Positions 1-8,018 are shown, counted from the first letter of the stretch. The stretch: 64,000 bases of DNA from Streptomyces goshikiensis (GCF_014650555.1 NZ_BMVE01000021.1:24044-88043); one strand, 5' to 3'. Notes: a model not told the origin generated them from the letters alone. Numbers and translations: made by a program.

Positions 1-142
1 CGGCCCGCGCCGGCGGGGCGAAGGCGACGCAGAGCGCACAGACAGCGGCAGCGGCCGCTACCCTCCACCTCACATCGCGCGGGCGGCGGTCGCTGCGCCG
101 TCCTTCGGCCAGGGCGCGTACGGTCACGAGGATCACCGCCAC
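1..142 (-). CDS. 5' end of a putative secreted protein (partial)
   Basis: An open frame enters from the left edge on the minus strand. It starts at a GTG near 142 (an in-frame GTG at 73 is an alternative). The predicted product has a basic stretch followed by an alanine-rich hydrophobic core (MRWRVAAAAAV from the second start) and ends the window at an AxA-like site, PPARA, which looks like a Sec signal peptide. No mature sequence is visible, so no function can be given. No clear ribosome binding site supports either start. Confidence 0.35.
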   Translation of the reverse strand, partial: MAVILVTVRALAEGRRSDRRPRDVRWRVAAAAAVCALCVAFAPPARA

Positions 143-402
143 TTTCCGGGAGGATGACCTGCGGGGGCTGTTCCATCGCACCTCCGTTCCGCCTTGATCG
201 CACCACCAGACGCGCCGGCCGGTCTCGCGCACACGAGAGGCAGGCTCCCGACGCGTTACGTGGTTCAGTGCTGCCCGAGCGGAGCTCCGGCGGCCCTCTT
301 CGGCCAACTCCCGCACGGCTGGCGCCATTCCGACGGCAAACGCCCGTGTTCCCAGGCGCCCTGCGAGAATCGGGGGACGGGGACGAACAAGGAGGCGCGG
401 AA

Positions 403-606
403 GTGGTCTTGGCCCTGCTGCTCGGAGTCCTGGCACTCGCCATCGGCGGCTGCGCGTGCGTGGTGTGGGCGTCCCGCGGTGGTCCCCCCTGGTCCCGCGC
501 CGTGGCCACCGCCACCCTCGCCGCGGCCGACCTGATCCGCGGTGCCCAAAAACGCCGCCGCCGCGGCCTCCGCGGCACCTCCGGGGGCGACGGCGACGGC
601 GACTAG
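403..606 (+). CDS. small single-span membrane protein, hypothetical
   Basis: A 67-residue product starts at GTG 403, chosen because AAGGAGG lies 7 nt upstream (389-395). Residues 2-24 form one hydrophobic segment rich in L, A and G. A basic segment follows (KRRRRGLRG) and the tail is Gly/Asp-rich (GGDGDGD). The basic patch right after the helix predicts a cytoplasmic C-terminus. Not recognised as a named family. The 250 bases before it contain no convincing gene. Confidence 0.5.
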   Translation: MVLALLLGVLALAIGGCACVVWASRGGPPWSRAVATATLAAADLIRGAQKRRRRGLRGTSGGDGDGD

Positions 607-635
607 ACGTCTTCCTGGGCGCCGTGACTGCGGCG

Positions 636-878
636 TCACGAGCCGGCTGGCTGCGGGCGCGACACCTCGACGGATTCAGCCCGCCGAGCGGCACGGCGAC
701 TGAGCCAGGACTTCTCAAGCTCCGACAGAGGCGGCTGGGGCACGGGGCCCGTGTCGTTGTAGAGGGCAATCGGGTCCTCCGGCGCGGACCACGAGCCGAC
801 GGTCACCAACCGGTAGATGAACTCGTCTCCCTCCGGAAGCGGGACCGTAATGGCCTCCGGTGCAGGCGGGCCGGGCAC
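636..878 (-). CDS. hypothetical protein, about 80 aa
   Basis: A minus-strand frame ending at 636 has codon usage and composition of a real protein (segments EGDEFIYRLVTVGSW and ELEKSWLSRRAARRAE). It has no stops until far upstream into the SDR gene on the other strand, so the start is uncertain. GTG 878 is a guess and no good ribosome binding site is visible. It may be a short stand-alone protein or the surviving 3' end of a longer gene. No function assigned. Confidence 0.4.
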   Translation of the reverse strand: MPGPPAPEAITVPLPEGDEFIYRLVTVGSWSAPEDPIALYNDTGPVPQPPLSELEKSWLSRRAARRAESVEVSRPQPAGS

Positions 879-1061
879 ACACCGGCCGACGTCATCGGCG
901 AACGGCCCGCCGGCCGGACGACTGCCGGGCGACGTCAGGCAACGTCCGGCAGGGCTGTCGGTGGTCTGTGGGCGATGTGTCGGTGGCCGTTGGCACCGTG
1001 GCCGATGAGGTGCCCGGCGAACGGCCGTAGCCCTCATCGCCGGCAAGGGAGCCCCGTCACG

Positions 1062-1991
1062 ATGTCGTCCGCACCCCCCACCCCGCCGTGGAGCGTCCAC
1101 CGACTGCCGCGCGCCGATGGACGCGTCTTCCTGGTCACCGGCGCAAACGCTGGCATCGGGTACTTCGTCGCCGAGCAGCTGTCGGCGACCGTCGTGCTCG
1201 GCAGCCGCAACCCCGCGAAGGCCGAGGCCGCCGCCACCTCGATACGAGCACATGTCGCGGGGGCGCGGGTGCGGGCCGTACGACTGGACCTCGCCGATCT
1301 CCCGTCGCTGCGGACGGTTGCCGAATCCCTGGAGGTGGAACGCCTCGATGCGGTGGTCCACAACGCCGGCGTCGCTCTCGACGACCCGCCGCGCGAGGAG
1401 ACCGGGGGCGGTCACGAGCTGATGTTCGGCACGAACCACCTCGGGCACTTCGCGCTGACCGGGTGGCTGATGCCGCTGCTGGCGGCCGCTCCGGCGGCGC
1501 GCGTGGTGACCACGGGCAGCTTCGCGGCGAAGTCGGAGCGGCTCGACCTCGACGACCTCCAGTCCTTGCAGGACTACCGGCCCAAGCGCGCCTACGGGCG
1601 CTCCAAGCTGGCGCAGATGTACTTCGGCGTCGAACTCGACCGTCGTCTGCGGGCGGCCGGCAGCTCGGTGGCGAGCGTGGTGGCACACCCTGGCGGCGCG
1701 CTGGACTCCCTCACCCCGTCACGGCCGCCGGTCCATGTACGGACGACCGGCGCGCGGCTGAGCGCGGCACCCGCCGGCCTCCTCCTCCAGGGCAAGCACG
1801 CCGGCGCGTGGCCCGCCGTACGTGCGGTGCTCGACCCGTCCGTACGCGGCGGCCAGCTGTGGGGCCCGCGCGCCTTCGGCCTGCGCGGCGAGCCGCGACG
1901 CGAACCGGTGTGGGACCACCTCGCCGACGGCTCCGTCGCGGCGCGCCTGTGGGACGCCAGCCGCGACCTGACCGGCGTCGACCCCGGGTAA
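1062..1991 (+). CDS. short-chain dehydrogenase/reductase family oxidoreductase
   Basis: A 309-residue cytoplasmic SDR, probably NAD(P)H-dependent; substrate unknown. The Rossmann glycine motif TGANAGIG is near residue 25, the NAG motif (HNAG) follows strand 4, and the catalytic Tyr/Lys pair appears as YGRSK. A Ser just before it (TTGS) completes the usual triad. Length and C-terminal extension fit the retinol-dehydrogenase/WW-domain-oxidoreductase-like branch common in actinomycetes. ATG 1062 fits the start of the Rossmann domain; AAGGGAG lies about 12 nt upstream. It is convergent with the membrane protein gene at 2072-2731 and appears monocistronic. Confidence 0.92.
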   Translation: MSSAPPTPPWSVHRLPRADGRVFLVTGANAGIGYFVAEQLSATVVLGSRNPAKAEAAATSIRAHVAGARVRAVRLDLADLPSLRTVAESLEVERLDAVVHNAGVALDDPPREETGGGHELMFGTNHLGHFALTGWLMPLLAAAPAARVVTTGSFAAKSERLDLDDLQSLQDYRPKRAYGRSKLAQMYFGVELDRRLRAAGSSVASVVAHPGGALDSLTPSRPPVHVRTTGARLSAAPAGLLLQGKHAGAWPAVRAVLDPSVRGGQLWGPRAFGLRGEPRREPVWDHLADGSVAARLWDASRDLTGVDPG

Positions 1992-2071
1992 CCCGCCGGG
2001 CAGTTCAGGGCGAGGGCGAGGGGTGGACGAGCCGGGCACCGACGTCGCTCGGCCGGGATGTTCTGCGCCGG

Positions 2072-2731
2072 TCAGGTACGCCGGGAGATGAGCGCGGCCC
2101 GGGCCGCGAGGACCGTCACGGCGGCCGCGGCGAGCAGGGCGGCGACGCGTACGACGTTCCAGGTGTCGAGCGTGAGTTGTCCGTCCAGTTCGGGGTTCCC
2201 GGGCAGGCGCAGGCTCATGTCGGCGATCGCGATCGCCGGTACCAGCAGGTGGAGCAGCCAGCCGTACGGTCGGGGATCACGGGCGTGGGCACCGGCCAAG
2301 CCGAGGAGGGGGCCGAAGACCAGGGCTCCGATCCACCACACGGTCATGCTGCCCGCCATGCTGCCCCAGTCGATCGGCAGGGGAGCCGCCCCGTCGCCGA
2401 AGTCGCGCGGGTCGAGGGGGTACGCACGGAACCCACCCTGGCCGAGTTTGACGAGGTAGTACGCGGCGACGGCCACCATCAGCGTCGCCGGCGCCAGCCA
2501 CACCGCCCGACGCCCGGACCGGCACACCCAACCGACGGCGAACGCGAGCGCCGCCCAGGACCAGCCGGCACTCGATATCAGGTGAACGACGTGCCCGACC
2601 GGCCCACCGACGGTCTCCCGGCCCCCGTCCGCCGCCTGCCGGGTCAACAGCGGGCCCATCACTCCGACCACCACACCCACCGATAACGCGGCGGGAACCA
2701 TCATCCGGGAAGGCGCCAAGGTCACGTTCAT
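2072..2731 (-). CDS. hypothetical multi-pass membrane protein
   Basis: A 219-residue integral membrane protein with about six hydrophobic segments (for example AALSVGVVVGVMGPLL near the N-terminus and VVRVAALLAAAAVTVLAARA near the C-terminus). Between them lies a polar loop with RAYPLDPRDFGDG. The start at MNVTLAP is preferred over an in-frame ATG 48 bases upstream because the first transmembrane helix follows directly. No characterised family recognised. It is probably transcribed alone, convergent with the SDR gene. Confidence 0.75.
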   Translation of the reverse strand: MNVTLAPSRMMVPAALSVGVVVGVMGPLLTRQAADGGRETVGGPVGHVVHLISSAGWSWAALAFAVGWVCRSGRRAVWLAPATLMVAVAAYYLVKLGQGGFRAYPLDPRDFGDGAAPLPIDWGSMAGSMTVWWIGALVFGPLLGLAGAHARDPRPYGWLLHLLVPAIAIADMSLRLPGNPELDGQLTLDTWNVVRVAALLAAAAVTVLAARAALISRRT

Positions 2732-2894
2732 GGCGCCGATCCTGCCCGCCCACCGGCCCACACCGCCAGGGTCATCCAACGTGAGGAGACCAACTGCGCC
2801 GGGCGGGAACCAGCCCCACCCCCAAGCGGAACGCTGGGCAACGTCCCCACCTCAGCGCAGGCAGGGGCGTAATGGGCGGGTCGGTGTCGCTCCG

Positions 2895-3401
2895 TCAGGC
2901 GTAGCGGCAGACCGTGACGCCGTCCGCGGCACCGCATCCCATCCTCGTGTAGTTCTTCTGGACCATGTTCCAGTAGTGGCCCCAGTACCTGTAGCTGGGG
3001 TCGTCCGTGTTCCAGTTCGGGCCGGCCGCGTCGTAGGCGGCCTTTTCTCCGGCCCATTGAGACACGGACTGGGAAGGCCCGGCGCTCGACATGTTCTCGG
3101 CGCCGTCGTTGAAGCCCAAGTCGTGCTTGAGGCCACCGGCGTGGGAACCGGGGTTGTCGGCCCACGACTGCGAGCCGGAGGCGAGACCCTCGTCCCAGGA
3201 GATGGGCGGCGCGCCTTCCTTCTGGCGTATCGCATTGGTGTCGCCGAGCAGTGCCGCCTGGTCGGCGGGACTGACCTCGGCTGGGAGGCCGGCGGAGACG
3301 TCGGCGAAGGCCGATGGGCCCGCCCCCCACACGAGTCCTCCGACCATCAGCGTTGCCGCGATGGCCACGGTCCGACGGCGTGTGCGAGAAGTATTTCTCA
3401 T
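2895..3401 (-). CDS. secreted CAP-domain (SCP/PR-1-like) protein
   Basis: A 168-residue exported protein. The N-terminus MRNTSRTRRRTVAIAATLMV followed by a small-residue stretch ending ...SAFADVSA is a typical Sec signal peptide. The mature part carries CAP features: the first-helix N and R of TNAIRQKEGAPPISWDEGL, ASGSQSWADN, and a GAENMSS segment equivalent to the GENxx motif. The second conserved helix holds HYWNMVQKNYTRMGCG, as in CAP motif 1, with C residues that can form a disulfide (GCG...VCRYA). Bacterial CAP proteins are extracellular; their biochemical role is mostly undefined. The start was chosen at the M preceding the basic n-region. Confidence 0.88.
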   Translation of the reverse strand: MRNTSRTRRRTVAIAATLMVGGLVWGAGPSAFADVSAGLPAEVSPADQAALLGDTNAIRQKEGAPPISWDEGLASGSQSWADNPGSHAGGLKHDLGFNDGAENMSSAGPSQSVSQWAGEKAAYDAAGPNWNTDDPSYRYWGHYWNMVQKNYTRMGCGAADGVTVCRYA

Positions 3402-3838
3402 TGCGACTCCCGGTCGCACGGAAACAGCGGTGAGAACCGGCGCGTTTCACGACCGTCAACCGTCATGGGACGGGTGACACGGCCGGCGGGCGCGATGGGT
3501 GACTTGAACCATCGGCAACGCGGTGTTCTGGTCGGGGCGGCGCAGGGCCGCTTCCCCTACGGCCAGCGTATGTCCGGGGGCCGAGGGCGGCGACCGGGGC
3601 GGCGATGGCGGCTCACCTGCCGCCCCGGGGCAGAGTGTCCGCAAATCCCACCGGTGGCTGACGACCATCTGTTGCCGTATCGCCTCGACCACGGCGACCA
3701 CCCCTGCTCGCGTGGGCCAACTCCTCGACGCACTCACCGGAGTCGGCACCACACCATGCAGCAAAGGGAGTTGATGACGGCCGGGCAGCCGCGCTCGATG
3801 CCGCCCGGCCCCTGGTCCCGCAGGCCCCCAGCAAGGAG
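3402..3838 (+). other. intergenic region without a convincing gene
   Basis: About 440 bases between the CAP-protein promoter side and the next minus-strand gene. Open frames exist on both strands but have low-complexity Arg/Pro/Ala composition and no ribosome binding site. A 22-codon ATG frame near 3774 with AAAGGGAG upstream is too short to support. Nothing is assigned here. Confidence 0.4.
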
Positions 3839-4432
3839 CTAGGCGCCGGGGTTGACGGGCCGTTTGTAGTACCGCCACGGGAACCATCCGGCGCCGACCG
3901 GGATCCACCCTTCCGATTCCATCCGTCGGTGGCGCGGGCCGGAGGGGAGTGCGATCCGGCAGTGCTCCCAGGGGTGGTCGGAGGCCTCGACCTCGTGGAA
4001 GAAGGGGCCGTAGCCGACCACGTGCCAGCCGTCGCGGCCGGCTTCCTCCAACGCGGCCATCTCGTTGAACGCGGTCAGTCCGCCGAGGGTGCGGCGCTTC
4101 GGGGCGTCCGGCCCCCCGGCGAGCGGTGCCGCCGAACCCGCTCCTGCGGTCTTGTCCGCGAAGCGCTGCTGGGCGGCCTGGCGGCTCACTCCCAGGACGC
4201 GGCCCACCGTGTCCCAGCTGTGGCCGGCGGCCCTGGCCCCCTGTACGGCTTCGCGCAGCAGCCGGCTCGCCTCCTCGGCGCCGACGCGCGAGGCGTCCAG
4301 CAGGCGCAGGTACCCATGGGCGTCATGCTCCAGCGACTCGGCCAGCCCGTCGGGGGAGCCGAGGACGGCTGCGGCGATGCCTTCCCGGATCCGGTCCATC
4401 TCCACCGGGTGGAGCAGCGGTCCGTCGCTCAT
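3839..4432 (-). CDS. HTH protein with SW-x2-VG-x2-LGVSRQAAQQRF motif
   Basis: A 197-residue putative DNA-binding protein. Residues about 70-95 contain SWDTVGRVLGVSRQAAQQRF, a helix-turn-helix whose recognition helix (SRQAAQQRF) closely resembles that seen in actinobacterial Hsp18/RheA-type regulators. The C-terminal half is a distinct domain with many aromatics (GWHVVGYGPFFHEVEASDH, GWFPWRYYKRP), possibly a ligand sensor. The start ATG overlaps the stop of the upstream gene by 4 nt (ATGA), so the two genes are translationally coupled. Two TGTCAAG-N5-CTTGACA palindromes sit in front of the operon, so autoregulation is likely. Target and signal are unknown. Confidence 0.8.
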   Translation of the reverse strand: MSDGPLLHPVEMDRIREGIAAAVLGSPDGLAESLEHDAHGYLRLLDASRVGAEEASRLLREAVQGARAAGHSWDTVGRVLGVSRQAAQQRFADKTAGAGSAAPLAGGPDAPKRRTLGGLTAFNEMAALEEAGRDGWHVVGYGPFFHEVEASDHPWEHCRIALPSGPRHRRMESEGWIPVGAGWFPWRYYKRPVNPGA

Positions 4433-4713
4433 CGGCGCAGTCCGACAAGCGGTTCGAGGGCGTCGAGGACCGCCTCGTCGCGGAGCGCCTGAGCGGCGGA
4501 TCCGCGGGCCGCCCGGGCGGCCAGAGCGGCCGTGCATGCGATGAGCGCGAGGCTCACGACGATCAGGGCGACGGTGGCGAGGGTTCCGAACCGGCCGCCG
4601 AACATCACGGTCACGGCCGGCAGGCTCACGGCGAGCGGCAGCACGGCGGCCAAGGATGCGTCGGCGGGGAGAGGGGCGTCCCGGTGCCGGGCCTTCAAGT
4701 TCAAGATCGACAT
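4429..4713 (-). CDS. small two-helix membrane protein, first gene of HTH operon
   Basis: A 94-residue protein. A short polar N-terminus (MSILNLKARHRD) precedes two hydrophobic helices, roughly residues 20-40 and 46-70 (VALIVVSLALIACTAALAA), and a charged C-terminus follows. No known domain. It overlaps the downstream HTH gene by 4 nt. No Shine-Dalgarno sequence precedes ATG 4713, and a well-spaced promoter places the expected transcription start at or within a base or two of the ATG, so a leaderless mRNA is likely. It may be a membrane partner or sensor for the HTH protein; that is inference. Confidence 0.7.
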   Translation of the reverse strand: MSILNLKARHRDAPLPADASLAAVLPLAVSLPAVTVMFGGRFGTLATVALIVVSLALIACTAALAARAARGSAAQALRDEAVLDALEPLVGLRR

Positions 4714-4715
4714 GC

Positions 4716-4732
4716 GTCAAGAAAACCTTGAC
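4716..4732. promoter_or_regulatory. operator-like inverted repeat GTCAAG-N5-CTTGAC
   Basis: Six-base arms GTCAAG/CTTGAC are separated by 5 nt, immediately upstream of the 4713 start codon. It repeats the architecture of the site at 4743-4761, 28 bases away, and covers the -10 region of the minus-strand promoter. Likely the binding site of the HTH protein encoded two genes downstream (inference). Confidence 0.6.
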
Positions 4733-4742
4733 ACTGCCGACT

Positions 4743-4761
4743 TGTCAAGAATTCCTTGACA
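4743..4761. promoter_or_regulatory. operator-like palindrome TGTCAAG-N5-CTTGACA with embedded -35
   Basis: Sequence TGTCAAGAATTCCTTGACA: 7-base arms, 5-base spacer. Read on the minus strand it begins with a consensus -35 TTGACA (4748-4743), followed after 17 bases by TTTTCT (4725-4720) as a -10 and then the start codon 6 bases further on. A bound repressor here would block the promoter. The same arm length and spacing as RheA sites (TGTCATC-N5-GATGACA) is notable. Confidence 0.65.
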
Positions 4762-4795
4762 TTGATGCCGCGTGACCGCTCCGTGCCGCCAAAAA

Positions 4796-4809
4796 TACCC
4801 CCGGGGGTA
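4796..4809. promoter_or_regulatory. CsoR/CstR-type operator 1
   Basis: A perfect 14-base palindrome TACCCCCGGGGGTA upstream of the sulfur operon. GC-rich TACCCC/GGGGTA palindromes are established DNA targets of the CsoR/CstR/RcnR (DUF156) family. A second identical copy lies 34 bases downstream, about three helical turns, so both can be occupied on the same DNA face. Confidence 0.8.
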
Positions 4810-4829
4810 CCCGTGCTACGCTCGAAATA

Positions 4830-4843
4830 TACCCCCGGGGGTA
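4830..4843. promoter_or_regulatory. CsoR/CstR-type operator 2
   Basis: An identical TACCCCCGGGGGTA palindrome ending 25 bases before the GTG start at 4869. An in-frame ATG at 4845 directly abuts the operator and is therefore rejected as the start. Confidence 0.8.
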
Positions 4844-4868
4844 AATGCCAGTCGAAAGGAGCAAGTGC

Positions 4869-6233
4869 GTGTTCTTCATTGACACCATCGAGACCGAGGG
4901 CCTGGGAAACCGCAGCTACCTGGCGGGCGGCGCCGCTGCCGCGGTGGCGCTCGACCCGCCCCGCGACATCGACCGGGTCCTCGCGGCGGCAGCCGTACGC
5001 GGGGTGCGGATCTCCCACGTGGTGGAGACCCACATCCACAACGACTACGTCACCGGCGGCCCGGACCTGGCCCGCCTGACCGGCGCCGCCTACCTGGTGC
5101 CGGCCGCCGCCCGGGTCTCCTTCGCCCGGACTCCGGTGGCCGACGGCGACACGGTGGCCGTCGACGACGGCATCACGCTGCGGGCGCTGGCCACCCCAGG
5201 CCACACCCCCCACCACACCTCCTACGTCCTGGAGGAAGGCGCCCGGGTGGCGGCGGTCTTCACCGGCGGATCGCTGCTGATCGGCTCGGTGGGCCGCCCC
5301 GACCTGGTCGAGCCGCGCCTGACCGAGGAGCTGGCCCGCGCCCAGTACGCCTCTGCCCACCGCCTGGCCGCCGAGCTCCCCGACGAGACACCGGTGCTGC
5401 CCACCCACGGTTTCGGCAGCTTCTGCTCCTCCTCCCAGTCCGAGGGTGACGCCACCACCATCGGCAAGGAGAAGAACGTCAACGACGCTTTGACCAAGGA
5501 CGTCGACTCCTTCGTCGCCGGACTGCTGGCCGGCCTGGAGGACGTGCCCGCCTACTACGCCCACATGGGCCCGGCCAACGCCGCCGGCCCCGCCCCGGTG
5601 GACCTCGGCGCACCACCCCTGACCGACGCGGCCGACATCGCCGAGCGGCTGGCCGCCGGGGAGTGGGTGGTCGACCTGCGCAACCGGATCGCGTTCGCCG
5701 ACGGACACGTCGCGGGTTCCTTCAACTTCGAGGCCGACGGGAAGATCGCCACCTACCTCGCCTGGATGATCCCCCGGGGCAAGCCCCTCACCCTCCTCGC
5801 CGACTCACCCGCCCAGCTCGCCGCCGCCCAGCGCGAACTGGTCCGCGTCGGCATCGACCGCCCAGCCGCCGCGGCCACCGGCACCCCCCGCGACTGGCTG
5901 GCCGACGGCCACGCCCCGCGCTCCTTCCCCCGCGCCACCTTCGCCGACCTCGCCGCACGGGCATCCGGCTCCGAAGCGGTGGTGTTGGACGTACGCCGGA
6001 ACTCCGAGCGCGCCAAGGGCTGGATCACCGGCTCCGTCCACATACCCGTCCACGACCTGCACCGGCGCCTGGCCGAGGTTCCGCCCGGAACGGTGTGGGT
6101 GCACTGCGCCGGAGGAATGCGCGCGGGCATCGCCGCCTCCCTCCTGGACGCCGCCGGACGTGACGTGGTCGCCGTCGACGACTCCTTCGACGCCGCCTCC
6201 CGGGCCGGCCTGCCCCTCACCGACGGCAGCTGA
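4869..6233 (+). CDS. MBL-fold persulfide dioxygenase-like / double rhodanese fusion
   Basis: A 454-residue cytoplasmic protein, first gene of a sulfur-detoxification operon. Residues 1-230 are a metallo-beta-lactamase fold of the ETHE1/CstB type: HIHND (His55, His57, Asp59), GHTPHHT and later LPTHGFGSFC supply metal ligands. Two rhodanese domains follow. The first (about 255-345) lacks an active-site Cys. The second (about 360-454) has HCAGGMRA with catalytic Cys413. Known relatives oxidise low-molecular-weight persulfides and transfer sulfane sulfur. GTG 4869 was chosen because AAAGGAG lies 7 nt upstream; the earlier ATG at 4845 sits on the operator. Repression by the DUF156 protein at 8085 is expected. 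Confidence 0.9.
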   Translation: MFFIDTIETEGLGNRSYLAGGAAAAVALDPPRDIDRVLAAAAVRGVRISHVVETHIHNDYVTGGPDLARLTGAAYLVPAAARVSFARTPVADGDTVAVDDGITLRALATPGHTPHHTSYVLEEGARVAAVFTGGSLLIGSVGRPDLVEPRLTEELARAQYASAHRLAAELPDETPVLPTHGFGSFCSSSQSEGDATTIGKEKNVNDALTKDVDSFVAGLLAGLEDVPAYYAHMGPANAAGPAPVDLGAPPLTDAADIAERLAAGEWVVDLRNRIAFADGHVAGSFNFEADGKIATYLAWMIPRGKPLTLLADSPAQLAAAQRELVRVGIDRPAAAATGTPRDWLADGHAPRSFPRATFADLAARASGSEAVVLDVRRNSERAKGWITGSVHIPVHDLHRRLAEVPPGTVWVHCAGGMRAGIAASLLDAAGRDVVAVDDSFDAASRAGLPLTDGS

Positions 6234-6268
6234 CCACCCCCCTCCCCGAAGAACTGGAAGGAAGCCCG

Positions 6269-6628
6269 ATGTTCCTCTTCCGTCGCGGCGCAGCCCGCGT
6301 CACCCCCGCCCAGGCCCGCCAGCGCACCACCGACGGTGACGCCGTCCTCCTCGACGTGCGCGAGCTCGCCGAGTGGAGCGCCGGACACGCTCCCGGCGCC
6401 GTCCACGCCCCGCTGTCCCGCCTCCTCATCGGCACTGCCCTGCCCACGGCCGCGCAGGACCGGCCGCTCGTGGTGATCTGCCGTTCCGGGCACCGCTCCC
6501 AGCGGGCCGCGGGGCTCCTGACCGGCCGCGGAGCCGAGGCAGTCGACGTCAAGGGCGGTATGAACGCCTGGGTGACGGCCGGGCTGCCGGTCGTCGATGA
6601 ACGCGGAAGCAGCGGCCGGATAGCGTGA
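6269..6628 (+). CDS. single-domain rhodanese sulfurtransferase
   Basis: A 119-residue rhodanese with the active-site loop CRSGHRS (Cys71), LLDVRE early in the fold and a GGMNAW signature near the end. It would accept sulfane sulfur as a Cys-persulfide and pass it on. The start has GGAAGGA about 8 nt upstream. It follows the MBL-rhodanese gene by 35 bases, and its stop overlaps the start of the exporter gene (GTGA), so it belongs to the same operon. Confidence 0.93.
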   Translation: MFLFRRGAARVTPAQARQRTTDGDAVLLDVRELAEWSAGHAPGAVHAPLSRLLIGTALPTAAQDRPLVVICRSGHRSQRAAGLLTGRGAEAVDVKGGMNAWVTAGLPVVDERGSSGRIA

Positions 6629-7371
6629 GCACGCTCATCCTCGCCCTGGCCGCCGGCGCCGTCATCGGACTGGCCCTCGGGGCGTTGGGCGGCGGCGGCA
6701 GCGTCTTGGCCGTCCCCGCCCTGATCTACCTCCTCGGCTTCACACCGGCCGCCGCGACCACCGCATCCCTGATCATCGTCACCGCCACCTCGGCCACCGC
6801 CCTCTACGCCCACGCCACCTCCGGCAACGTCCGCTGGAAGACCGGCGCCCTGTTCGCCGCTGTCGGCATCCCACCCGCCATCGCCGCAGCCGCGCTCGCC
6901 AGCCGCGTGCCCGAGGCGCTGCTGACCGCCGCGTTCGCCGCCATCGCCCTCCTCGCCGCGCTCGCCCTGTTCAAGGCCCCGACCCCCGACCGGCAACCCA
7001 GAGCCGTCCGGCCCGCGCGGGCGGCGGGAGCGGGCGTAGGACTCGGCGCGGTCACCGGCTTCCTCGGCGTCGGCGGCGGCTTCCTCGCCGTCCCCGCCCT
7101 GGTCTCCGTGCTGGGCCTGCGCATGCGCGCTGCGGTCGGCACCAGCCTCCTGGTCATCACCGTCAACTCCCTCGCCGCGCTCGTCGCCCGCGCCGGCACC
7201 CACACCCCCCTGAACTGGGCGGTCATCGCCCCCTTCACCGGCGCGGCGATCCTGGGAGCCTGGGACGGCAAACGCCTCGCCGCCAAAATCTCCGGCCCCG
7301 CCCTCCAACGGGCCTTCGCGAGCGTCCTGTTGGCCGTCGCCGCCCTCATGGTCACCGACGCCCTCCACTGA
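6625..7371 (+). CDS. TauE/SafE-family sulfite or sulfur-anion exporter
   Basis: A 248-residue membrane protein with seven to eight hydrophobic helices and the family internal duplication: GALGGGGSVLAVPAL near residue 20 and GFLGVGGGFLAVPAL near residue 145. TauE/SafE proteins move small sulfur-containing anions such as sulfite or thiosulfate across the membrane. Next to persulfide-oxidising enzymes it would export the sulfite or thiosulfate they make, as in the staphylococcal cst operon. GTG start overlaps the upstream stop by 4 nt. Confidence 0.92.
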   Translation: MSTLILALAAGAVIGLALGALGGGGSVLAVPALIYLLGFTPAAATTASLIIVTATSATALYAHATSGNVRWKTGALFAAVGIPPAIAAAALASRVPEALLTAAFAAIALLAALALFKAPTPDRQPRAVRPARAAGAGVGLGAVTGFLGVGGGFLAVPALVSVLGLRMRAAVGTSLLVITVNSLAALVARAGTHTPLNWAVIAPFTGAAILGAWDGKRLAAKISGPALQRAFASVLLAVAALMVTDALH

Positions 7372-7439
7372 CCCCCTCCACCCCACACCCAGGGATCCCG
7401 TGCAGCGGATCCCCTCCCACAAGGACGGAACACAGCACC

Positions 7440-8018
7440 ATGACCCACCCCTACCCCCACACCCTCGACGCCCGCCAGGTCCACAGCCGCCTGCACGAAC
7501 TGATCGTCCTGGACGTCCGCACCCCCGCCGAATACGCGACCGGACACCTCCCCGGCGCCCTCAACGTCCCCCTCGACCACCTCACCCGCGCCCTGCCCGA
7601 CATCCGCGAGGCCGCCGCCCGAGGCGACATCCTCGTCGTCTGCGCCTCCGGCACCCGCTCCGAGGCCGCCTGCACAACCCTCGCCGACCACGGCATCACC
7701 ACCGCCGCCCTCGCCGGAGGCACCGGAGCCTGGACCGACGGCGGCCACGCCCTCCACCACCCCGACCACCACCGCCCCACCACCTGGAGCATGGAGCGCC
7801 AGGTCCGCTTCACCGCCGGCGCCGTGGTCCTGACCGGCCTCGCCCTCGGCCGCCTGCGCCCCGCCTTCCGTCTCGCCTCGGCGGGCATCGCCGGCGGGCT
7901 GGTCTTCTCCGCGCTCGCCAACACCTGCGGTATGGCGCCCCTCCTCGCCAGACTCCCGCACAACCGCCCCCGCCAAGGCGACCTCGAAGCCACCCTCGCC
8001 GCCCTCCGCGGCCACTGA
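7440..8018 (+). CDS. rhodanese with C-terminal membrane domain (YgaP/DUF2892-like)
   Basis: A 192-residue protein. Residues 8-110 are a rhodanese with LDVRTPAEYATGHLPGA and active loop CASGTRS (Cys68). Residues 115-165 contain two hydrophobic helices with the DUF2892 look (RQVRFTAGAVVLTG, LVFSALANTCGMA). Such proteins are membrane-anchored sulfurtransferases. It lies 68 bases after the exporter gene; a small hairpin, GGGATCC/GGATCCC at 7392-7413, is in that gap and may tune read-through. Fourth gene of the operon. Confidence 0.9.
   Translation: MTHPYPHTLDARQVHSRLHELIVLDVRTPAEYATGHLPGALNVPLDHLTRALPDIREAAARGDILVVCASGTRSEAACTTLADHGITTAALAGGTGAWTDGGHALHHPDHHRPTTWSMERQVRFTAGAVVLTGLALGRLRPAFRLASAGIAGGLVFSALANTCGMAPLLARLPHNRPRQGDLEATLAALRGH

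Noticed and set aside
456..1061. In-frame upstream extension of the first SDR
   Set aside because: Would add about 200 low-complexity residues before the Rossmann motif; ATG 1062 fits family length.
3456..3908. 150-codon minus-strand open frame
   Set aside because: Overlaps the well-supported HTH gene end, Arg/Pro-rich shadow composition, no ribosome binding site.
4845..4868. ATG 4845 as start of the MBL-rhodanese gene
   Set aside because: It abuts operator 2 and has no ribosome binding site; GTG 4869 has AAAGGAG at the right distance.
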